From the NCBI RefSeq assembly GCF_014692515.1, contig NZ_JACOIK010000010.1:124001-188000 (forward strand): a stretch of DNA of 64,000 nucleotides. The letters run 5' to 3'. Both the position numbers and the translations under genes were made by a program. The DNA is from Sphingobacterium micropteri. GTDB lineage: Bacteria; Bacteroidota; Bacteroidia; Sphingobacteriales; Sphingobacteriaceae. Under the pieces are notes generated by a model. The model was not told the DNA's origin. It ran no database searches and saw only the letters and a program-made list of their open reading frames with translations. Numbering within the stretch: the stretch's first letter is position 1; each line of letters opens with the position of its first letter. Shown in pieces: positions 46,706 to 53,875 of this stretch.

Positions 46706-48268
46706 CTAATCAAATTGACTTCCATTAAATACGTCATCCAACCAAGTAATGCGTTCCGTGAGGTAATTGCGGACAAAATCGACATAATTTGCATGTGTAG
46801 TGCCTACATACCAGCTTTGGTTAATATTTTGACCTAAAACATTCCAGCGATTAAAATTAAACAATTGGCTATGAACCAGGCGTTCAGCCTGCTTATCAAG
46901 GTATGCCGTGATTGTTTTTATTTGTGTTTCTTTCGAAGCGTTCCATCGTTCACGTACCATTTTTTTAAACGCTGGGTCTTGTGCGATACGGTCCATCCAT
47001 TGGCGGGGAGCATGTGCATTGGTCAACATTAATTTTCGGATAGCATCCGCTTGACCAATACGTCTATCGTTATTGAAAGCTAAATCAAAATCCCAAACCG
47101 GACCGGTGTAAATTTTTTGGTCTTCATCGCTTTTTTTGAACATTCGCATGCTCCATACCATATCGGTGTTGCCGCAAATTTCGTTAACGAGATAATAATT
47201 GACAAAACTTGGCAAATCAAAATATGGTTGATAGCCCTCATTAGGGTCACTAAAATTTTCGCTAAACAGACGGTTTTCAAACGCAGTATAGTGATTTGTT
47301 ATGTAATTAAGTTCATCATCGGTGATATCATCTTCATCGGGAAATTTAACGGTTATGGGTACATCCCGAGGTGTGGTGAAGAATACCGGCTCCTGATAGG
47401 CATATCCATCTTGTTCGAGGATGAAACCACCGTTATCTTCGTCAATTTGGATACGGTCTTTACTTTCTTTGATATGTTCGGTTAGCGTGTAGTTGCCCTG
47501 GTATTCACCGTTCAGAAATAATTCAACATACTGTTGCCTAGGGGTATAAGCCAATTCCAGTCGGCGGCTCAATTCAAAAGCGATATCGTTGCGTAGCAAA
47601 GATTGGTCTCCGTAATTGGCGATCAACGCCCAGCTTTTATCTGCCGGCATGCCCAACAATCCGGCTTTATCCGTCAGTTTGATTCGGTACGGTTTTTTAG
47701 GCATTCCCCAGGTCGAATTTCCTCTGCCCCGAATCTCGGTACCACCTTCGTAAAGGACGTCCCCCAGAAGACCGGTCGTAATCGTTATATGGCCGTCCAC
47801 ATAATCCTCTTTGCTAACGATAGGCACATCATCCGTCGAGATATGTACCGTCGGGAACCCCGTGTCGGTAACTTTGACGTGATAGGTGTGTACATCGCCG
47901 TTTTCGGCTTCTATCCGGTAGCTGACATGCTTTGAGAAATCCTGTGGGCTAATACCACTTTGTTGTACCGTTCCGTTTACGGTCAGCAGTTCCCCGTTGT
48001 GGGTGAATTCCGGGATCAGGCTGGTGATGCTCGTTCCCATTAAGGTATGTAGAAATACGCTATCGCCGACGATTTCACCTTGGATATCCAGAAGCAGCGA
48101 CGAATTTTTCTCTTTTTTGAAACTGAAAGTTGTTAATGTATTTTCCGCAGATAGACTTTCTTGCGGGGAACGCTCTTTTTTACATCCGGTAGTAAATAGC
48201 AATAATGTCACCAACAATAGCTGGCACAACGTTTTTGGTGTGTTTGTTCTTATCATAAGCAGGTTCAT
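46706..48268 (-). CDS. CotH-family kinase-like lipoprotein
   Basis: A 520-residue protein with a lipoprotein signal (LLLVTLLLFTTGC, lipobox FTTGC). An N-terminal beta-sandwich domain (about 40-135) is followed by the CotH domain: GRGNSTWGMPKKPYRIKL, ALIANYGDQSLLRNDIAFEL, YQGNYTLTEHIK and the metal/ATP-site GPVWDFDLAFNND. CotH proteins are atypical protein kinases that in Bacillus phosphorylate spore coat proteins. Exported Bacteroidota members have unknown targets. It is 74 bp downstream of the Cas12f-like gene on the same strand; a functional link is not shown. Confidence 0.88.
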   Translation of the reverse strand: MNLLMIRTNTPKTLCQLLLVTLLLFTTGCKKERSPQESLSAENTLTTFSFKKEKNSSLLLDIQGEIVGDSVFLHTLMGTSITSLIPEFTHNGELLTVNGTVQQSGISPQDFSKHVSYRIEAENGDVHTYHVKVTDTGFPTVHISTDDVPIVSKEDYVDGHITITTGLLGDVLYEGGTEIRGRGNSTWGMPKKPYRIKLTDKAGLLGMPADKSWALIANYGDQSLLRNDIAFELSRRLELAYTPRQQYVELFLNGEYQGNYTLTEHIKESKDRIQIDEDNGGFILEQDGYAYQEPVFFTTPRDVPITVKFPDEDDITDDELNYITNHYTAFENRLFSENFSDPNEGYQPYFDLPSFVNYYLVNEICGNTDMVWSMRMFKKSDEDQKIYTGPVWDFDLAFNNDRRIGQADAIRKLMLTNAHAPRQWMDRIAQDPAFKKMVRERWNASKETQIKTITAYLDKQAERLVHSQLFNFNRWNVLGQNINQSWYVGTTHANYVDFVRNYLTERITWLDDVFNGSQFD

Positions 48269-48342
48269 ATTAGACCAATGGAACTGATATATCGCCGTGA
48301 TTTATCCGTCCACCATTCACAAGATAGGAAATAATCTCGATA

Positions 48343-49437
48343 CTATTCCACGATGAGATTGATTCCGGCCATTTCTGCTTTATACTTAATTTTCTCGACC
48401 AAGCCATAATAACTCCAATTCCGTAGTAGGAACTCATCTTCCTTTGCGACTTCTTCTTTATTAGTCTGATTGACCAAGAGTAAGGTTCCTGCCTGTGATT
48501 TCACGCAAATGTCTATGAGACGACGACTATAAAGGTGTAGTCGACTATCCACATAGCTCATTTCTTTTTTATTGAATTGTTTTAGGCTTTTTAGTTTTTT
48601 CTTTCGCCCTTTTCCCCCTTTGTTGAAAGCAGCAGCCTTTTGTATCCGGTGGCGTGCTGACTGAATAGCCAATCGTCGGTAAAGGAATTCTTCTTTATTC
48701 CCGATTTGAAATTGCTCTTTGTTGATTTGAAGCGTAATGGGATGTTCTACGGAAAGCGCTGCTTCTGCGATAACGTGTTCTTTAAGATCATGAACTTTCT
48801 TGGGAAGTTCAAGTGCAAGTAGTAGGAATAATTTGCCTTTCACAATTTGCAGTGAACTAGCACAGATCTTTATCTGACCGGCGAGTGCGCGTTGCAAAAG
48901 AACGCGTTTGTCCGATCGGTCTTTGCCGAGGTAAGTACGGAACGGAATTTTGAACAATGTAAATTTGAAGTTCTTTCCTTTTTCATCGTTACTTAGTTTG
49001 ACCTGTTTGCCCGAAAAAGGAATGGGCATCGTCTTTTTGAAGTTACGTAGCGATTTTTCCCCTTTCCAGTATGCCGACCGGTCGGTATTGAACGTTTTGA
49101 TAAGCGACATATTTATGTTGGATAGGATATCGGAAGGTATCTCTCCTTTAAAATAGCGAGACAACACTTTGTAGGTTGTATTCATACGGGATGTGTTCAA
49201 TATTCCTTCGGGATCTTTATCGTTATCGGCCAGTTTAACTTTGATGTCTTCCTTTAAATAGAGCAGATCTTTTATGTTTTCCTGTATGTATTGGTGGGTC
49301 AATACCAGGTTGGACCCACGATACACGAGATTCTGCCAGGTAAAAAGCTGTTTGAAATATGCGATGCGTTTCTCTTTGTCGTCGCAATCAATAAAGATCT
49401 GTACTTTTCGTGTTAAGATGATGGTATCTGTAGCCAT
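48343..49437 (-). CDS. Nuclease-dead, C-terminally truncated Cas12f/TnpB-like protein
   Basis: A 364-residue protein. Cas12f-like N-terminal half: SRMNTTYKVLSRYFKGEIPS (84-103) and KGEKSLRNFKKTMPIPF (125-141). A degenerate RuvC follows. EAALSVEHPITL (225-236) aligns with the GIDLG.. strand of RuvC-I, with Ala227 where the catalytic Asp should be. GTLLLVNQTN (317-326) takes the place of the RuvC-II strand and has no Glu. WSYYGLVEKIKYKAEMAG (341-358) is the conserved Trp-Ser...YKAE..G helix of TnpB/Cas12f. The protein then stops, so the CxxC zinc ribbon and RuvC-III Asp are absent. It should bind guide RNA and DNA but not cut. It starts 11 bp after the sigma-factor stop codon, forming one operon. 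Confidence 0.85.
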   Translation of the reverse strand: MATDTIILTRKVQIFIDCDDKEKRIAYFKQLFTWQNLVYRGSNLVLTHQYIQENIKDLLYLKEDIKVKLADNDKDPEGILNTSRMNTTYKVLSRYFKGEIPSDILSNINMSLIKTFNTDRSAYWKGEKSLRNFKKTMPIPFSGKQVKLSNDEKGKNFKFTLFKIPFRTYLGKDRSDKRVLLQRALAGQIKICASSLQIVKGKLFLLLALELPKKVHDLKEHVIAEAALSVEHPITLQINKEQFQIGNKEEFLYRRLAIQSARHRIQKAAAFNKGGKGRKKKLKSLKQFNKKEMSYVDSRLHLYSRRLIDICVKSQAGTLLLVNQTNKEEVAKEDEFLLRNWSYYGLVEKIKYKAEMAGINLIVE

Positions 49438-49448
49438 ATTTTTGTCGT

Positions 49449-50261
49449 TTATGCTGTTTTTTTGGCTTGCTTTATTTTTGCATGTGCTTCTATAAAGAGC
49501 TTTTTTACGACAGCGGCGTTTAAATTCAAGGCTTCTGCAATCTGATCGAAGGAAAATTGTAAATCGTAACGCATGCGGAATATTTCTTCCTGCTGTTCAT
49601 TGATTTCTCCTTGGACGACATACTTGGAAGAACGGATTAGTTGTTCTATTTTTTCCGCACTCTGGAAAATTTGGCGTAATGTTTCAATGGTTTTTTCGAC
49701 CTGGAGGCTTACTTCATAATCCGAGATGCCGCCAAGATAATAGGCGATGCGCTCGTAATTAAAGCTATATTTCAGGCAGAGTTGCAGAAAGAGCTGTTGT
49801 TCTTTTCGCAGATGCGGTAGAAGGTTTTCGATCTTTTGTAGTTTCTCTTTTTTTTCTTCTTCTAGCTGTTCAAGATAGACGATATCCTCTTCCTCCTCGT
49901 CCTCCAATTCGTAGCCCAACAAGAACTCTTGATAGTCTTCGATACCGTCGAGCCTGAGGAGGCTGCGGTGAAAGCGATTTCTGGTTTTACTATAAAAGGC
50001 ACGAACGGCCGATTTGATTTGTGTTTTCAGAAACTGGAAGAGTTCTTCTTCCGATTGAAGGTTTTCCCGAAACAACCATAACCGGAGGAATGCTTCTTGC
50101 GCAATGCTTTCTGCAGTACATTCGTCTTTCGTGGCTTTTTCGGTGCGAAAAATGAGATAGCCGTAATATTTTTTGTAAAAGAAAGCTAATCCCTTCTCCT
50201 GACCGTTTTGTAACATGGCCAAATGTCGTCCTGTTGTGTTTAATTTGTTTGGTTTATGCAT
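49449..50261 (-). CDS. ECF-like sigma factor with extra C-terminal HTH, linked to dCas12f
   Basis: About 270 residues from MHKPNKLNTTGRHLAML (50261); an ATG at 50324 adds 21 residues and one at 50216 removes 15. Sigma region 2: LAFFYKKYYGYLIF (25-38) and AESIAQEAFLRLWLF (50-64). An acidic, coiled-coil-like linker covers 108-145 (GYELEDEEEEDIVYL). A sigma-4-like HTH is at about 147-200. A second HTH follows at about 218-265 (EEIFRMRYDLQFSFDQIAEA), which canonical ECF sigmas of about 180-190 residues lack. The extension may contact dCas12f. It is the first gene of the sigma-dCas12f operon, downstream of the CRISPR-like array. No anti-sigma gene is adjacent. Confidence 0.82.
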   Translation of the reverse strand: MHKPNKLNTTGRHLAMLQNGQEKGLAFFYKKYYGYLIFRTEKATKDECTAESIAQEAFLRLWLFRENLQSEEELFQFLKTQIKSAVRAFYSKTRNRFHRSLLRLDGIEDYQEFLLGYELEDEEEEDIVYLEQLEEEKKEKLQKIENLLPHLRKEQQLFLQLCLKYSFNYERIAYYLGGISDYEVSLQVEKTIETLRQIFQSAEKIEQLIRSSKYVVQGEINEQQEEIFRMRYDLQFSFDQIAEALNLNAAVVKKLFIEAHAKIKQAKKTA

Positions 50262-50602
50262 CGTTATGTTGTTGATTAGTAATCTATCGTATAACAGCTT
50301 TCCGCAGTCCGGGTGGTCGTACACTAGTCGTTTTCAGGCGGGACTGCGTAGGCTGTTTTTATGTGTCGATGCGTATTGGTGTTTTTTTGTTCGAAACTGG
50401 CTTATATTGCTTTGTATATCTGTCAATATGTGGTCTGTAACAACCAGAAAAAAGTATAGGTTTCCCCTTTGCGGTTGTGTAAACCTTAAAATCTGATCTT
50501 TGGCACCTGAAAGGAATACGGTAAAACGGTTTTCAGTCGTGTATACCTTCCAAGTTGCGGTTAGTAACACCTCGGTGGCAACTATAATATTTTTGTAATA
50601 GT

Positions 50603-50855
50603 GTTGTGTATGCGTTTAAAAAAGCTGTTTACGGAGATTAACCACCATTCTTGAGTTAAGAAAAGGTATTTAGTGAGTGGCTATTTCGCCCTCACCCTAT
50701 GGCGCCACAAGGAGCCTCGTTGTTGTTTAAGATCAAATCGAATGATCTGGTTTGTTTTTTAATATTTTATTGAAAATGTTAGTTTCGGCCCTGTAGCTTT
50801 TAATGCGTAACGTTTCTTTCAAAAATGGACTAAACGCATTTAGAGGTCGGTGGAG
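50603..50855 (+). ncRNA. tracrRNA/leader-like block, copy 1
   Basis: This 253-bp unit starts with a diverged repeat. An anti-repeat AAAAGGTAT (50661-50669), complementary to ATACCTTTT of the repeat, is followed by a hairpin GTGAG-T-GGC...GCC-CTCAC (50673-50695). Next come the GGCGCC palindrome and CACAA (50706-50710), which could pair with TTGTG at the repeat 5' end. An AT-rich segment TTTAATATTTTATTGAAAAT precedes the next repeat run and could act as leader or promoter. The RNA assignment and strand are inferred from complementarity. Confidence 0.65.
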
Positions 50856-51120
50856 GTTGTATATACCTTTCGTAATATCAATCGTTGAAAAACTTCGACC
50901 TGCCTATTTTCACTTTCGGGTCGGTTGTGTATACCTTTCAAATAGTAGCCTATAACACTTTCTTGGTGAACAACATAATATGCCATGAGATTGTGTATAC
51001 CTTTTACAATCGTATTTAGTTACACCGCCTAGTCGGCTGGCGAAATTAAATTTTTGGTTGTGTATCCCTTTCAAATTGTGATAATTACAGCTGAGAATAA
51101 TCAAGGGGCGATTCACACTT

Positions 51121-51372
51121 GCTGTGTATACGCTTAAAAAACTGTTTGCCGAGATTCACCACTATACCCGAGTTAAGAAAAGGTATTTAGTGAGTGGCAA
51201 ATTGCCCTCACCCTACGGCGCCACAAGGAGCCTCGTTGTTGTTTAATATAATATCCGATTGCTTGGTTTATTTTAATATTTTATTGAAAATATCGGTTTC
51301 TGTTGACCTGCTTGTAATGGCTACGAAGCATTTCAAAAGTGGAATCTGTAACATCTAATGATTAGTAATAAC
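51121..51372 (+). ncRNA. tracrRNA/leader-like block, copy 2
   Basis: A 252-bp homologue of the block at 50603. It keeps the anti-repeat AAAAGGTAT (51178-51186). The hairpin is GTGAG-T-GGCAA...TTGCC-CTCAC (51190-51211), in which the loop-proximal bases have changed but pair even better than in copy 1. The segment CGGCGCCACAAGGAGCCTCG is conserved. The downstream AT-rich segment is also kept, ending in repeat 51373. Preserved pairing despite sequence change suggests selection on RNA structure. Confidence 0.65.
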
Positions 51373-51419
51373 GTTGTGTATACCTTTTAAAATAAACTAC
51401 GAATCGTGCAAAAAACACC

Positions 51420-52462
51420 AATATGTTAAAGAACAAATCGATTCCATGGCAAACCATTGCTTAAAATACAAATCAAACACACGATATTATACGTGTACTG
51501 GAATCGAATAAAATGTTTTGGAATCCTATATGTCTCTAACTGGTTTTCTACTTGCTATTATACGCTTATGTACGCATATAGGATTAAATGCTTAGACCGG
51601 CTGCTGTTAAACCGGCGACTTGATGATATTTCTATAACTAAACTTAGTTGTCATACAATGAAGCTAGTTGTTTCATTGTCAAATATGCAATATTTCCTGT
51701 TTAATAGCAAATTTATATTATATTTTTTTGTTGTTTATTTTGCGCAAATAGATTAAGCTATTATTTGTTGGTATCGCGGTATCGGCGTAACCAAATGGAA
51801 TGGCCCTCTTCATCATCTCGCCCCTAAACAGAACCTGGCTGTGTGCTAATATAAGGCGCCTGCATGGGGCCGAACATCAACGTGTAGCAATTGGAGCAGC
51901 GGTGATCATGGCCTTGTCCTATTCACTTGCCGATATAAAGAAGATGATCGCGTATATGGATAACAAGTATGCCTTTGTTTTGGGCGTACTTGTAAGTGGG
52001 ATAACGAGGTTTTCAAACACAACAGGGTTGTACTTCGGGATTTTTAGGATGCCTGTGCGCAGGAGGTAAGCCCAAACAGATATCGGAGGTATTCAAGCTA
52101 TTTTTTTAAAGACGTCAACAGATTGTTCTAGAAGCGGGGCAAGGGGGGCTGCTGTGCCGGTAATTGATAGCGTGGGGTATGGGGGTACACTTATCTTGCA
52201 TGCAGGTCTGTTTTTGCTGTTTTTCAAGGTTGTTTTTGCTGAAAACTGCGTTCACGATGCCAAAATGGCTGATTTTGATGATAGAAATTGAAGGGATATG
52301 TACTGTAAAGGTGTATATTTTCGCCAAAAACTTTTTTGGGGTACCCCCGAAATTGGCGAGAATACGCACCTTTTGTTTGTTTTTACAGCACATCTTTGTC
52401 ATGGAATAAGATAGCAGATATAAGTCTGCTGTCTGCGAAACGAATATTTAACAAATAACAAC
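51420..52462. other. 1-kb region with no convincing gene
   Basis: 51420-51770 is very AT-rich, with only low-complexity frames. A frame at 51800-52069 (89 codons, containing GAEHQRVAIGAAVIMALSYS) has somewhat protein-like composition but no family I recognise; it could be a gene fragment. 52310-52370 is a large hairpin. 52413-52430 (AGCAGA-TATAAG-TCTGCT) is a small hairpin in the leader of the FN3 gene. Confidence 0.5.
52310..52370. repeat. Large nested inverted repeat upstream of the FN3 gene
   Basis: Arms GGTGTATATTTTCGCCAA (52310-52327) and TTGGCGAGAATACGCACC (52353-52370) pair at 15 of 18 positions. At the centre is a perfect GGGGTACCCC palindrome (52338-52347). The outer flanks CTGTAAA / TTTACAG can extend the pairing. 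The structure could be a cruciform site, a mobile-element end or an mRNA leader. Confidence 0.6.
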
Positions 52463-53071
52463 ATGGCAAAACCAGTATTTACAAGCAAGGATGCAACGCA
52501 ATTGTTGGTCTATGCAGAACAGATTTTTTTAAAGATGACGGAGAATGCGGATCTATTTGTCGATCCGGTTCCGGATTTAACCACCTTGGAGACAAATTTG
52601 AGTGCTTACCGGGAGGCGTATGCAGAAGCTACTTTTCGGGATAAGCGTGCTGTCATCTTAAAGGCACAGCACGGCGAAAAACTTCAAGATGTTATTCGCC
52701 GTTTAGCGCACTATGTCGAGGGCGTTTCGGCTGGCGACGAGGCTGTTATCGTGGCAGCAGGATTTCGTCCTTCACGGTCCAGTCACGTTTCTTTAGGGCG
52801 TACACCGAAACCGGAAAACCTTCGTGTAGAGCATATACAGGTTGGTTCCGGGATCATCCGTTTACGCGTCAATTCTTGGCGACCGGCAAGGCTTTATCGG
52901 TATGAATATCGAAAAAAAGGAACGGAAGCTTGGGAATCAACGCTGCATACCAAGTCTACCTTAGCATTGAGGGGTCTCGATATGTTGGAACAATACGAAT
53001 TTCGGGTATCCTATATTGGTAGCGATGTGACGCTGAATTATAGCGATGTGGTTACGGCATGGGTAATATGA
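52463..53071 (+). CDS. Fibronectin type III domain protein
   Basis: A 202-residue protein without a signal peptide. An N-terminal helical half (1-110) has LAHYVEGVSAGDEAVIVAAG near its end. The C-terminal FN3-like domain (about 118-200) runs PKPENLRVEHIQVGSGIIRL, YRYEYRKKGTEAWE, LDMLEQYEFRVSYIG. Related stand-alone proteins occur widely in Bacteroidota without a known function. It is the first gene after the array region. Confidence 0.8.
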   Translation: MAKPVFTSKDATQLLVYAEQIFLKMTENADLFVDPVPDLTTLETNLSAYREAYAEATFRDKRAVILKAQHGEKLQDVIRRLAHYVEGVSAGDEAVIVAAGFRPSRSSHVSLGRTPKPENLRVEHIQVGSGIIRLRVNSWRPARLYRYEYRKKGTEAWESTLHTKSTLALRGLDMLEQYEFRVSYIGSDVTLNYSDVVTAWVI

Positions 53072-53152
53072 GCTATAAGAGGCATTATCGGTTTTAGGAA
53101 TTATATATTTTTCTTATATTGGCATGAATAATGATGTACTTGAGCATAAATA

Positions 53153-53362
53153 ATGATGAGAACCACATTAGATATTCCAGATGATTTGTTGGAAGAGGCA
53201 ATGGCTTTAACAAATGCGAAGACTAAGAATCAATTGATCAAAGAGGTGTTGGAAAGCTATATCGCGAGGATCAAAAGACAACGGTTGATTGCCTTGAAAG
53301 GTACGTTAGATTTGAACATTGATTTAGATACACTTCGGGGAAGGGGAGATGTCAAGATATAA
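53153..53362 (+). CDS. vapB: VapB-type antitoxin
   Basis: A 69-residue antitoxin: MMRTTLDIPDDLLEEAMALT, a ribbon-helix-helix DNA-binding start of the VapB/DUF2191 type, followed by NQLIKEVLESYI and a C-terminal toxin-binding tail. It overlaps vapC by 14 bp, typical of co-translated TA pairs. Confidence 0.9.
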   Translation: MMRTTLDIPDDLLEEAMALTNAKTKNQLIKEVLESYIARIKRQRLIALKGTLDLNIDLDTLRGRGDVKI

Positions 53363-53744
53363 AGTGTTAATTGATAGCTCGGCTTGGATTCAGTATTTCA
53401 ATGTAGGTGATGTCCCTGTTATCGATCGATTGTTGGAAGAAGATTTTGCCTGTACAAATGATCTGATATTAACAGAATTGCAGCCGGTATTGGCACATCG
53501 GCAGAGATACGACGTATTGGAAGGGCTGTTAGCCTTGGAACGAATTCCGCTTTTGATAGATTGGGAAGCGATAAGGAAATATCAATTGATGAATTTTCAA
53601 AATGGCATAAACAAAGTCGGTATACCAGATTTAATTATCTTGCAACAGGTCATTGAAGAAAAAATAACATTATTCAGTTTCGATAAACATTTCAAATTAA
53701 TGGGTAAATATTTGAATTTCGATCTTATTTCGACAACAGCGTAA
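53349..53744 (+). CDS. vapC: VapC-type PIN-domain toxin
   Basis: A 131-residue PIN-domain ribonuclease. The acidic residues are in LIDSSAWIQYF (first Asp), NDLILTELQPVL (Glu) and VGIPDLIILQQ (Asp), with a final Asp in LFSFDKHFKLM. It probably cleaves tRNA or rRNA when freed from VapB. Confidence 0.9.
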   Translation: MSRYKVLIDSSAWIQYFNVGDVPVIDRLLEEDFACTNDLILTELQPVLAHRQRYDVLEGLLALERIPLLIDWEAIRKYQLMNFQNGINKVGIPDLIILQQVIEEKITLFSFDKHFKLMGKYLNFDLISTTA

Positions 53745-53752
53745 ACGAGAGA

Positions 53753-53875
53753 TCACTCATCTTGCAAGCTATCCACCGGATTGGTTTTTGCCGTTCGTAT
53801 ACTGATGGTTATCAGTGTGATCAACAAGCCGATAAATCCCGCAAGCACAAACATCCACCATTCTAATTCAGGCGG
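53753..53875 (-). pseudogene. 3' remnant of an FtsX-type permease gene
   Basis: The minus-strand frame ending at the TGA 53753-53755 encodes only ELEWWMFVLAGFIGLLITL, a short helix, then RTAKTNPVDSLQDE. This is the last transmembrane helix and conserved end of the FtsX permeases found next door. Everything upstream is missing. The stop codon of the AAA ATPase (53876-53878) immediately precedes it in the same frame. It is best explained by replacement of most of a fifth permease gene by the ATPase gene. Confidence 0.85.

Larger units (their letters stand above)
50409..51419 (+). CRISPR. Degenerate CRISPR-like array interrupted by two tracr/leader-like blocks
   Basis: About ten imperfect 34-37-bp repeats start at 50409, 50474, 50536, 50603, 50856, 50924, 50990, 51057, 51121 and 51373. 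The first part is GTTGTGTATACCTTT, then CAAATTGTGATTAG, ending TTACACC (consensus by eye). The steps are 65, 62, 67, 253, 68, 66, 67, 64 and 252 bp, so unique spacers are about 28-31 bp. The two long steps are the two copies of a 253-bp block. No cas1, cas2 or active nuclease is nearby. The array sits about 150 bp upstream of the sigma-dCas12f operon and reads away from it. The repeats are too diverged for ordinary CRISPR finders, which expect near-identical repeats. Confidence 0.8.

Noticed and set aside
48343..49437. TnpB of an IS200/IS605 transposon
   Set aside because: The N-terminal half fits Cas12f better, the nuclease residues and zinc ribbon are missing, no TnpA or transposon ends are visible, and a sigma factor gene is operonic with it.
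50409..51419. Ordinary CRISPR-Cas array of type II, V or VI
   Set aside because: No cas1, cas2, cas9, cas13 or active cas12 in the window, and the repeats vary far more than in an active array.
51457..51756. 99-codon plus-strand frame
   Set aside because: Low-complexity, AT-driven composition in an AT-rich spacer, with no recognisable family.
52115..52402. 95-codon minus-strand frame
   Set aside because: It runs across the large hairpin and overlaps the leader of the FN3 gene; the composition is not protein-like.
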